DNA of 14,833 bases from Methanomassiliicoccaceae archaeon UBA480 (GTDB lineage Archaea > Thermoplasmatota > Thermoplasmata > Methanomassiliicoccales > Methanomethylophilaceae), in contig DAXO01000020.1 in the NCBI GenBank assembly GCA_002506425.1, positions 1 through 14,833 of the forward strand, read 5' to 3'. The notes beneath the pieces are model-generated. The model saw only the letters and a list, made by a program, of their open reading frames with translations. It made no database searches and was not told the DNA's origin. The position numbers were made by a program, and so were the translations under genes. Below, in pieces: positions 1 to 6,140 of this stretch (the stretch's first letter is position 1; each line of letters opens with the position of its first letter).

Positions 1-1460
1 CAGTCGCCGCCACCGTCCCACAGGGTCTCCAGAGGGAATTTCCAGAACTCCTCCTCGGAGCGGGATTCTGAATCCTCGATATACGGGATTGTCTGAACGA
101 ATTTGAGGACGAATTCTGCGAACGTTCTCTCGTCCATTCCCCGTCCCATATCGGAAAGGCGCACGGCAAGCCTCTTCATCGTCTCACTATTGTAGGAATG
201 GAATGTCTCGATGTGCTTCTGATCGCTCTGGAAGAATCTCGCCAGGTACGGATGGTCGTAGCTGTCGGCATACATCTCGCTGAACGGCACTGTTTCGGAT
301 ATGGAATATTTTGTTCCTTTGTACTCCCACTCGATGGAGAAGATTCTATCATCCTCGACGAGGAAGCGGATGGTGCGTGTGGAACCATCCTTTTCGATGG
401 AACCTTCGTAGAGACCCGGTCTGAGCGTGGATAGGCTGAATTGAGCATTGCCCTCGGCATCGCGTACGACGCATCCTTCGAATCCCATCCCGTTGATCTC
501 GGAACCGTCGTCCACGACGGTGTAGCGCAGGTCGGTGGCCGCCGTTATCCGGTCGGACGGTGAGGGACGATTGAACGTGAAGGTGCGATCCGTGGAAACC
601 AGCTCTCCGTTGAGGAGCCATCCTTTGAAACAATCGCCTTCGGCAATGAGGGTGAGGTCGCTGCCGATCTCAGCCGTTCCGATCTTGCCAACCGTGACCG
701 GATACTCCGCCTCGACTATCGGTTCGTAGGCGGTCGGGGGGCGGTATCTGAAGACCTCCGTCGTTTCCTGGACGACCTTACCGTCCGTTCCGACGGCGGT
801 CTCGTATCTCATGGGTATGGTGAGATCCTTCAGCCACATCTTCGATCCCCCATCATCTTCCCATACGGTCAGCCGTTCGGGACCAGATCTGTCGGTGTAG
901 ATGTATCTCCAACCGTCGGTCATCCTTCCGCTCCAGACTGATTCGGAGCTGTCGTCCCTCCATGATTTGCCTTCGAGGGTGTATCCGAGGCTGTTTTCCG
1001 TTGATATCAGCGTTACGTCATCCAATGCGAGGTCATATCCCGAGACTACGGTTCCTTTGACGGAGACGGTCCCGTTAGAATACGTTCCCTCCACAGACAT
1101 CCTCCACCCCGTCCCCTGCCTCGTATCCTCCATCCATCCTGCATACAGTACGATATGACCGCGCAGCGATGGCACAACCCCGCCTACGGGATTCGTCATC
1201 CCGGATTCGGTGTACCATCCGGAGAATATCATCCCGTCCTTCTCGGGGAATGGAAGCGGCATGTAAGTCCCGTGGATGTACGACGTAGGTGCATCCACAG
1301 GCAGCGTCCCGCCGTTCAGGCGGTAGCTCACAGAGTATATCTCCGGCTCCTCCAAGACGGACTCGTCGGTCTGCAGGCCTTCGGAGACGAGGCTCATGGC
1401 CATGCATGCCACGGCAATGAAGGCCGCTGCGGAAACGAGTACAAGGACTCTGCGCTGCAT
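1..1460 (-). CDS. Secreted InlB-repeat / transglutaminase-like protein (3' end outside window)
   Basis: An uninterrupted minus-strand frame of 486 codons runs from an ATG at 1460 to the window edge, so the gene is partial. Residues 1-26 look like a signal peptide or anchor (MQRR, then a long hydrophobic stretch). Residues about 43-109 match an InlB/Listeria-Bacteroides repeat: YRLNGG, then LPFPEKDG, FSGWYTE, and an ending LYAGW. The middle looks beta-rich and extracellular, with another GW..NGE motif. The last visible residues, ETLWDGGGD followed by a TG- codon, match the start of a transglutaminase-like (papain-fold) active site, where GDC carries the nucleophilic Cys; IPYIED upstream also fits. 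It probably acts at the cell surface as an adhesin-like protein or peptide cross-linking/cleaving enzyme; the substrate is unknown. The His and Asp of the triad lie outside the window. Confidence 0.85.
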   Translation of the reverse strand, partial: MQRRVLVLVSAAAFIAVACMAMSLVSEGLQTDESVLEEPEIYSVSYRLNGGTLPVDAPTSYIHGTYMPLPFPEKDGMIFSGWYTESGMTNPVGGVVPSLRGHIVLYAGWMEDTRQGTGWRMSVEGTYSNGTVSVKGTVVSGYDLALDDVTLISTENSLGYTLEGKSWRDDSSESVWSGRMTDGWRYIYTDRSGPERLTVWEDDGGSKMWLKDLTIPMRYETAVGTDGKVVQETTEVFRYRPPTAYEPIVEAEYPVTVGKIGTAEIGSDLTLIAEGDCFKGWLLNGELVSTDRTFTFNRPSPSDRITAATDLRYTVVDDGSEINGMGFEGCVVRDAEGNAQFSLSTLRPGLYEGSIEKDGSTRTIRFLVEDDRIFSIEWEYKGTKYSISETVPFSEMYADSYDHPYLARFFQSDQKHIETFHSYNSETMKRLAVRLSDMGRGMDERTFAEFVLKFVQTIPYIEDSESRSEEEFWKFPLETLWDGGGD

Positions 1461-1482
1461 CGAGTTGGTAAAGGCAGGCGAT

Positions 1483-1490
1483 GATTTATC
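1483..1490 (-). promoter_or_regulatory. TATA-like box of the surface-protein gene
   Basis: Reads GATAAATC on the minus strand, 23-30 bases before the ATG at 1460. No Shine-Dalgarno is visible, so a leaderless or nearly leaderless transcript is likely. Confidence 0.4.
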
Positions 1491-1554
1491 ACATGCGGAG
1501 AGAGGGGGACTGCCGCCTTATCCTTCCGTATACAGGGCAAAGGTTTCGAACGGA

Positions 1555-1564
1555 GATATTTTAA
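1555..1564 (+). promoter_or_regulatory. TATA box of the DUF2703-like gene
   Basis: GATATTTTAA lies 24-33 bases before the ATG at 1588, the spacing expected for a leaderless archaeal transcript. Confidence 0.5.
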
Positions 1565-1587
1565 CGCCGTTGAACGATTAACCCCTC

Positions 1588-1998
1588 ATGGCAATGATTG
1601 ATATCGAATACCTGCACCCGGAAGCCGATCCCGACGATCCAACGATCAGAAGGCAGTCGAACACGGCCATGGCCCGCTATCTCCGCGATCTCATATTCGA
1701 GATGCAGATGGCCGACATATCCTGCGCGTACAAGGAGACCGTCACCGACGACGGAACCAGGGATGTCAGGATCAACGGCAGGAGTATACCCGAGATCATC
1801 GACGGCCTGGAGCTGAAGATGCTGGAATCCGAGGAATCCTGCGATCTCGGCGAGACGAAGCTCGTCAAGTTCGGAAGACCCACCCTCGATTGGAACAGGA
1901 AGTGGGTGGAGGATGTCCCCGACACCATAATGAAGAATGCGATCGCCAAGGTGTTTGCGGACGAGAACAAGAACAAGATAGACGTCATAAACCGATGA
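1588..1998 (+). CDS. Small DUF2703-like (thioredoxin-fold-type) protein lacking the usual cysteines
   Basis: 136 residues, no signal peptide or membrane segment, so probably cytoplasmic. As I recall the DUF2703 pattern, an N-terminal TCxRCxxT motif is followed by a helix, a VRINGR-type strand, an SCxxC-like segment and a final 'IPxxLIxxAI' helix. Here residues about 19-26 read TIRRQSNT, then comes a helix (MARYLRDLIFEMQ), VRINGRSIPEII, SCDLGE, and VPDTIMKNAIAKVF at the end. The order and spacing fit, but both N-terminal Cys positions hold Ile and Gln. If the assignment is right, this would be a redox-inactive or repurposed member. A second in-frame ATG at 1594 is a possible start; 1588 fits the TATA spacing. 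It precedes tgtA by 51 bases, but tgtA has its own TATA box. Family assignment is tentative; that the gene is real is much surer. Confidence 0.75.
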   Translation: MAMIDIEYLHPEADPDDPTIRRQSNTAMARYLRDLIFEMQMADISCAYKETVTDDGTRDVRINGRSIPEIIDGLELKMLESEESCDLGETKLVKFGRPTLDWNRKWVEDVPDTIMKNAIAKVFADENKNKIDVINR

Positions 1999-2014
1999 GG
2001 CCCGTCCTCATCGG
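1992..2014 (+). terminator. Hairpin over the stop codon, possible terminator or attenuator
   Basis: A perfect 9-bp stem (CCGATGAGG at 1992-2000, CCTCATCGG at 2006-2014) with loop CCCGT encloses the TGA stop of the upstream gene. No T-tract follows and the tgtA TATA box starts only 5 bases later. Confidence 0.35.
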
Positions 2015-2018
2015 GCAA

Positions 2019-2027
2019 CTATAAGAA
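2019..2027 (+). promoter_or_regulatory. TATA box of tgtA
   Basis: CTATAAGAA lies 23-31 bases upstream of the ATG at 2050, which fits a leaderless mRNA. It argues for independent transcription of tgtA. Confidence 0.55.
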
Positions 2028-2049
2028 CGCCACCGCCATCGGAAGCGGC

Positions 2050-3975
2050 ATGTTCGAGATCGTCAGACGCGACGGACTTGCCAGGATAGGGAAATTCACC
2101 GTCGGAGAGAAGGTGGTGGAGACGCCCGCGCTCCTTCCCGTGGTCAATCCCAAGATCTGCACGGTGCCTCCCCGTGAGCTCCACGACAGGTTCGGGTTCA
2201 ACGCCCTGATCACAAATTCATACATCATACGCAACACGCCCGCCCTCAAGGAGAAGGCCCAGGCGGTTGGCCTTCACGAGATGCTCGATTTCCCCGGAGT
2301 CATAATGACCGATTCCGGGACCTTCCAGAGCCATATGTACGGAGAGGTCGAGGTCACGAACGAGGAGATCGTCGAATTCCAGAAATCCATCGGAACCGAT
2401 ATCGGAACCGTTCTCGACGTTTTCACCGAACCCGACTGGTCATACGAGAAGACCAGGCATTCGCTGGAGACGACTCTGGAAAGGACGAGGAAGGCCTGCG
2501 AGATCAAAGGCGACATGATGATCAACGGTGTCGTCCAGGGATCGGTCTATACGGATCTCAGGGAGTACAGCGCTTCCCAGATGGCCTCCATGGATGTCGA
2601 CGTCCATCCGGTCGGAGGCGTGGTGCCTCTCATGGAGCAGTACCGCTACGCGGAGCTCGTGGATGTGGTAATGGCCTCCAAGAAAGGGCTCAACCCCTCC
2701 AGGCCGGTCCACCTTTTCGGAGCGGGACACCCGATGATCCTCGCTCTCGCCACCCTCATGGGCTGCGATCTGTTCGATTCGGCATCGTACGCCAAATTCG
2801 CACGCGATGACAGGATGATGTTCCTGGACGGCACATTCAGGCTCCAGGACATGCAGACCCTGGACTGCGGCTGTCCCGCCTGTCAGGGGATGACCCTTCA
2901 GGGCCTGAGGAAGATGGACAGCAAGAAGCGCACCAAGCTCATCGCCGAGCACAACCTCTATCAGATCACGCAGGAGCTGGCCCTCGTCAAGAGGTACCTC
3001 AGGGAAGGGAGGCTCTGGGAGCTCGCCGAGATCAGATGCAGGGCGCACCCTGCTCTCCTCGACGGTCTCAGAAGGCTCAGGCAGTGGCAGGACCTCATGG
3101 AGCGCTACGATCCCGTCAGCAGGGAGGGCGCTGTGTTCTACACCGGACCGGAGACCAGGTCCAGGCCCACATACCTGCGCTATGCCAACAGGCTCTCCGA
3201 GCGCTACATCCCGTTCACGAGGAAGGCCGCAGTCTTCCCCGAGACATCCGGAAAGCCGTACAGCAGGCCCTACGCGGAGGAGTTCGCGAAAGCAAGGCGT
3301 GCAGGATACACGCCCGTGGTGGCATCTTCCTGGGGTCCCGTCCCTGCCGAGCTCGACGAGATGTATCCTCTGGCCCAGTCGCTTTTCCCCGACATCCCCG
3401 ACAGGGAGACCGTCGAGGAGTCAGAGAAGCTCACCCAGGAGTTCCTGATGACAGCATTCGACGAGTCCATCGAGTGGGATCAGATACCGGATTCCGATGG
3501 AGATGATGTCGACGCTGACAGGATCCGTGCCGAAGCCGTAGCGAGGTTCCAGTTCGGGATCGAGGCCGCAGATGCCCTATTCAGAGAGCCGATCGAACTG
3601 ATAAAGAGCAAGAAGACCGGGAAGATCCGCAACGTCATATCAGACGGGGAGCATGTGCTCTCCATGAGGGCCGGAGACGGGCTCTACACTTTGAGGATGG
3701 AGGGTGCGAAGAGGATCGCAGCCGCTGTTCCGGCGCCTTTCATGAGGGTGTCCGTCATGGCCGATGCCGTACCCTTCGTATCCGAGGGAAGGAACGCCTT
3801 CAGCCAGTTCGTTCTCTCCTGCGATCCGGAGATCCGTCCCATGGAGGAGGTCATCGTCACCGATCCCGAGGACAGACCGATCGCCACCGGACGCGCATTC
3901 CTCACCGAGTTCGAGATGAAATCGATGAAGAAGGGCATGGCTGTGAAGGTCAGGTCCGGATCGGACGACGAATGA
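2050..3975 (+). CDS. tgtA: Archaeosine tRNA-guanine(15) transglycosylase
   Basis: Exchanges guanine 15 in the tRNA D-loop for preQ0, the first tRNA-bound step of archaeosine synthesis. The 641 residues show the archaeal layout. The N-terminal barrel (about 1-320) has TDSGTFQ around D88 and the nucleophile motif CDLFDSASY with D243. The zinc site is C273, C275, C278 (CGCPAC) and H301; the 30-residue step from nucleophile to first Cys and the 23-residue step to His are those of the characterised archaeal enzyme. A middle domain carries SSWGPVPAELDEMYP (about 416-430), and a PUA RNA-binding domain sits at the end (about 565-638). It is longer than the roughly 580-residue Pyrococcus enzyme, partly through an acidic linker near 455-510. 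The start follows a correctly spaced TATA box. It converges on fprA. Confidence 0.96.
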   Translation: MFEIVRRDGLARIGKFTVGEKVVETPALLPVVNPKICTVPPRELHDRFGFNALITNSYIIRNTPALKEKAQAVGLHEMLDFPGVIMTDSGTFQSHMYGEVEVTNEEIVEFQKSIGTDIGTVLDVFTEPDWSYEKTRHSLETTLERTRKACEIKGDMMINGVVQGSVYTDLREYSASQMASMDVDVHPVGGVVPLMEQYRYAELVDVVMASKKGLNPSRPVHLFGAGHPMILALATLMGCDLFDSASYAKFARDDRMMFLDGTFRLQDMQTLDCGCPACQGMTLQGLRKMDSKKRTKLIAEHNLYQITQELALVKRYLREGRLWELAEIRCRAHPALLDGLRRLRQWQDLMERYDPVSREGAVFYTGPETRSRPTYLRYANRLSERYIPFTRKAAVFPETSGKPYSRPYAEEFAKARRAGYTPVVASSWGPVPAELDEMYPLAQSLFPDIPDRETVEESEKLTQEFLMTAFDESIEWDQIPDSDGDDVDADRIRAEAVARFQFGIEAADALFREPIELIKSKKTGKIRNVISDGEHVLSMRAGDGLYTLRMEGAKRIAAAVPAPFMRVSVMADAVPFVSEGRNAFSQFVLSCDPEIRPMEEVIVTDPEDRPIATGRAFLTEFEMKSMKKGMAVKVRSGSDDE

Positions 3976-3978
3976 GAA

Positions 3979-4005
3979 CGGTAGGGGAGGGTCCCCTCCC
4001 CACCG
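3979..4005. terminator. Shared bidirectional terminator hairpin between tgtA and fprA
   Basis: CGGT-(A)-GGGGAGGG pairs with CCCTCCCC-ACCG around a 2-base loop: 12 base pairs with one bulged A. It lies between two convergent genes, so it can serve both. A T-rich stretch (GTTTATTGG) follows only on the plus side. Confidence 0.6.
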
Positions 4006-4012
4006 AAACAGT

Positions 4013-5227
4013 TTATTGGTTGACGGATGCGGCGATGTCGGATGCGAGCTTCTCTAGGGCAGGGAGCTGATCCGGTGCCAGCGAGGATTTGATAGTGAGC
4101 GTCTCGCCGATCTTCGTCATGTTCTTCATCTTGGACAGCCTGTCTTCGATCACCTTGTCCGCCTGAGGGACCCACGATCCGTTCCCTATGACGGAATAGC
4201 ATCTGTTCTGGACCGCCATTATCTCCATGTCCTCTATCGTCGATGACATGGACGGATGGAGATGGTTGTTGTACGTGGTCGCTGCGAGGACCATATGGGA
4301 GAATCTGAACGCATCGGCCACAGCGTATGACGGATGTTCCGCGGTCATGCTGTGGACCACCACATTCTCGACGCCCTTCTCCTTGAGCATCAGAGCCAGC
4401 TTCTCTGCCAGGGCGGCGGTGTTGCCGTATATGGACGTGTAAGCCACCATCACTCCTCTTGTCTCGGGCTCGTATCTGCTCCATAGGTCGTACTTGCCGA
4501 TGATGTATCCGAGGTCCTTCCTCCATATGGGGCCGTGGAGGGGGCAGATGGTGTCGATGGGCACGTCCTTGAGCTTTGCGAGAGCCTGCTGGACCTTGGC
4601 ACCGTACTTGCCGACTATGTTGGAATAGTATCTGCGGGCCTCTTCGAGATAGTCTCTGTCGAAGTCGGTTTCGTCAGCGTATAGCGCACCTGAAAGTGCT
4701 TTGAAGGAGCCGAACGCGTCGGCGGAGAATAGGATCCTCTCTTTTTCATCGTATGTGAACATGACCTCGGGCCAGTGCACCATCACAGCGAAGTAGAATC
4801 TGAGGGAATGGTCTCCTACTTGGATGGCATCGCCCTCCTTGACCTCCAGCTTGTTGGCCGGAATCACATGATGGTAGTTGTACAGCATCTCGAATGTCTT
4901 GGCGTTGCCTACGACAGTGACCTCGGGCCAGGTCTCGAGGACCTGGGTGATGCAGGCTCCGTGGTCCGGCTCCATGTGGTTTATCACAAGATAGTCGAGA
5001 GGGCGTCCGTCCAGGGTGTTGCGGAGGTTTTTCCAGAACTTCGCGGCGATTGACGCGTCCACAGTGTCCAGGAGGCAGGTCTTCCCTTCTGAGCATATGA
5101 GGTACGAGTTGTATGAGATTCCTTCCGGGATGGGGAAGGCCCCCTCGAATATGGTGGCAGTACGATCGTCCCCTCCGATCCAGAATATGTCGTCACGGAT
5201 GGGAATCGCGGAATCTTTTCCGAACAT
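4013..5227 (-). CDS. fprA: A-type flavodiiron protein, probable F420H2:O2 oxidoreductase
   Basis: Reduces O2 to water at a diiron site. In methanogens the electron donor is F420H2, so this is a cytoplasmic oxygen-defence enzyme. The metallo-beta-lactamase-like domain (about 1-245) has all diiron ligands: HMEPDH (H84, E86, D88 from the start chosen here), H151 in VHWPE, D170 in FSADAFG and H231 in PLHGP. The flavodoxin domain begins at AYTSIYGNT (about 262-270) for FMN binding. No rubredoxin or other fused domain is present. I chose the ATG at 5227: it leaves 12 residues before the IFWIGG strand, as in the family, and a TATA-like box lies 24-33 bases upstream. An in-frame ATG at 5251 would add eight residues but has no box or Shine-Dalgarno. 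It is transcribed away from the tetrapyrrole operon. F420 as the donor is inferred from the lineage. Confidence 0.93.
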   Translation of the reverse strand: MFGKDSAIPIRDDIFWIGGDDRTATIFEGAFPIPEGISYNSYLICSEGKTCLLDTVDASIAAKFWKNLRNTLDGRPLDYLVINHMEPDHGACITQVLETWPEVTVVGNAKTFEMLYNYHHVIPANKLEVKEGDAIQVGDHSLRFYFAVMVHWPEVMFTYDEKERILFSADAFGSFKALSGALYADETDFDRDYLEEARRYYSNIVGKYGAKVQQALAKLKDVPIDTICPLHGPIWRKDLGYIIGKYDLWSRYEPETRGVMVAYTSIYGNTAALAEKLALMLKEKGVENVVVHSMTAEHPSYAVADAFRFSHMVLAATTYNNHLHPSMSSTIEDMEIMAVQNRCYSVIGNGSWVPQADKVIEDRLSKMKNMTKIGETLTIKSSLAPDQLPALEKLASDIAASVNQ

Positions 5228-5250
5228 GGGCCATGTAACGGCGTGAACCA

Positions 5251-5260
5251 TTAAAACTAT
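5251..5260 (-). promoter_or_regulatory. TATA-like box of fprA
   Basis: Reads ATAGTTTTAA on the minus strand, 24-33 bases before the ATG at 5227. Read on the plus strand (TTAAAAC) it could instead drive transcription into the twin hairpins. Confidence 0.4.
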
Positions 5261-5276
5261 GGTGATTGGATTGAGG

Positions 5277-5341
5277 TCGGAGACGCGGATGGGAAGGTGC
5301 GTCTCCGATTATTGTGCAGGAGGGTGAGGCCCGCACAATGA
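5277..5341. ncRNA. Candidate structured RNA: two adjacent perfect hairpins
   Basis: Hairpin one pairs TCGGAGACGC (5277-5286) with GCGTCTCCGA (5299-5308) around 12 bases. Hairpin two pairs ATTGTGC (5311-5317) with GCACAAT (5333-5339) around 15 bases; a G-U and a T-A pair can extend it to 5309/5341. They lie between divergent genes, where no terminator is needed. On the minus strand the loops are C-rich (CACCCTCCT, ACCTTCCCATCC), and a TATA-like TATTATAT at 5358-5365 would place a start close to the 5339 end of the first stem. This would give a small RNA or a structured fprA leader. A plus-strand reading is also possible. No family recognised. Confidence 0.3.
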
Positions 5342-5429
5342 CATAATCGGTCCTGTGATATAATAACTTCATGTTGTTATTAATGTTATGTAAGTAATTC
5401 ATTTGCAGATCGAAATCACATCCAGATTT

Positions 5430-5465
5430 GTATGCAGTAACACAATTAGCTGAAAAAATGCATAC
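5430..5465. promoter_or_regulatory. Inverted repeat upstream of the tetrapyrrole promoter, candidate operator
   Basis: GTATGCA (5430-5436) and TGCATAC (5459-5465) form a perfect 7-bp inverted repeat with a 22-base spacer. The right half ends two bases before the AATAAATA box, close enough to affect TFB/TBP binding. The binding protein is unknown. Confidence 0.35.
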
Positions 5466-5467
5466 TC

Positions 5468-5475
5468 AATAAATA
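5468..5475 (+). promoter_or_regulatory. TATA box of the sirC-hemABLC-cobA-hemD operon
   Basis: AATAAATA would start transcription near 5497, leaving a leader of about 25 bases before the ATG at 5523. The region from 5340 to 5500 is much richer in A and T than its surroundings. Confidence 0.5.
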
Positions 5476-5522
5476 GAACGAGGCCGTTCATAAAGCGAAG
5501 TGAGCGATTGGAACCCATCGAC

Positions 5523-6140
5523 ATGTCTCCGATTTTACTGTCCCCGAGGAATCGTCTTGTTACGGTTTTCGGCGGAGGGAATGTGGCTCTGCGGAAGTGC
5601 AGGCATTTCAAAGGTTTCAGGATAAGGGTGGTTGCCGAGAAGGTTCTTCCAGAGCTCGAGGAGCTAGCCGGCGAGGTGTTCATCGACACCATAGACAAAC
5701 GCAATGTGCTGAAGTACATGGATGGATCGGACATAGTGATAGCCGCCACCTCGGACCATTCGCTCAACGATATGATACGCGACACTTCGATGTCCGAGGG
5801 CATAATGACGAACTCCGCTCATGGAGGAGGGGATGTGCTGATACCCTCGACCCTCCACAGGGACGGATGGACCGTATGCGTCTCATCAGAGGGAAGGGCT
5901 CCCGCGTTTCCTCCTTATGTTCTCGAAAAGATAGACGGATTCCTGGATCCGTCATACGATTCGATGCTGGAGCTTTTGGTGTATCTCAGGGGAGAGATCC
6001 GCGACAGGATAGCCACGCAGCCCGAGAGGGCGGAATTCCTTGCAGGGGTTCTTGACGACGAGGAGATCTGGTCTCTACTGAGGAGCGGAGATAAGGATGA
6101 GGCCAGGACCCTGGCAATGGAGAAAGGAGGGCTCAGATGA
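5523..6140 (+). CDS. sirC: Precorrin-2 dehydrogenase (sirohydrochlorin synthase), SirC/Met8p N-domain family
   Basis: Oxidises precorrin-2 to sirohydrochlorin with NAD+, the last step encoded by this operon. The Rossmann core begins with VTVFGGGNVALRK (about 13-25), the NAD-binding loop, and continues through SDIVIAATSD and a CVSSEGRAPAFP segment typical of the family. At 205 residues it lacks the methyltransferase half of CysG-type fusions. The position of the Met8p catalytic Asp (NVAD) seems to hold His: NSAH, H100. I chose the ATG at 5523 because it leaves 15 residues before GGG, as usual; a TTG at 5508 would add five residues. It overlaps hemA by four bases (ATGA). It could have residual chelatase activity, but that cannot be judged from sequence. 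Confidence 0.88.
   Translation: MSPILLSPRNRLVTVFGGGNVALRKCRHFKGFRIRVVAEKVLPELEELAGEVFIDTIDKRNVLKYMDGSDIVIAATSDHSLNDMIRDTSMSEGIMTNSAHGGGDVLIPSTLHRDGWTVCVSSEGRAPAFPPYVLEKIDGFLDPSYDSMLELLVYLRGEIRDRIATQPERAEFLAGVLDDEEIWSLLRSGDKDEARTLAMEKGGLR

Noticed and set aside
1075..1407. Minus-strand 110-codon frame inside the first gene
   Set aside because: It is in a different frame from the 486-codon open frame that carries the signal peptide, InlB repeat and transglutaminase-like motif.
5340..5507. A tRNA or classical riboswitch (for example cobalamin) ahead of the tetrapyrrole operon
   Set aside because: No cloverleaf, T-loop or cobalamin-box sequence was seen; the predicted leader is only about 25 bases long.
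5508..5522. TTG start adding five residues to SirC
   Set aside because: Possible, but ATG at 5523 gives the family-typical distance to the GGG loop. A weak purine-rich stretch ahead of the TTG keeps it from being excluded.
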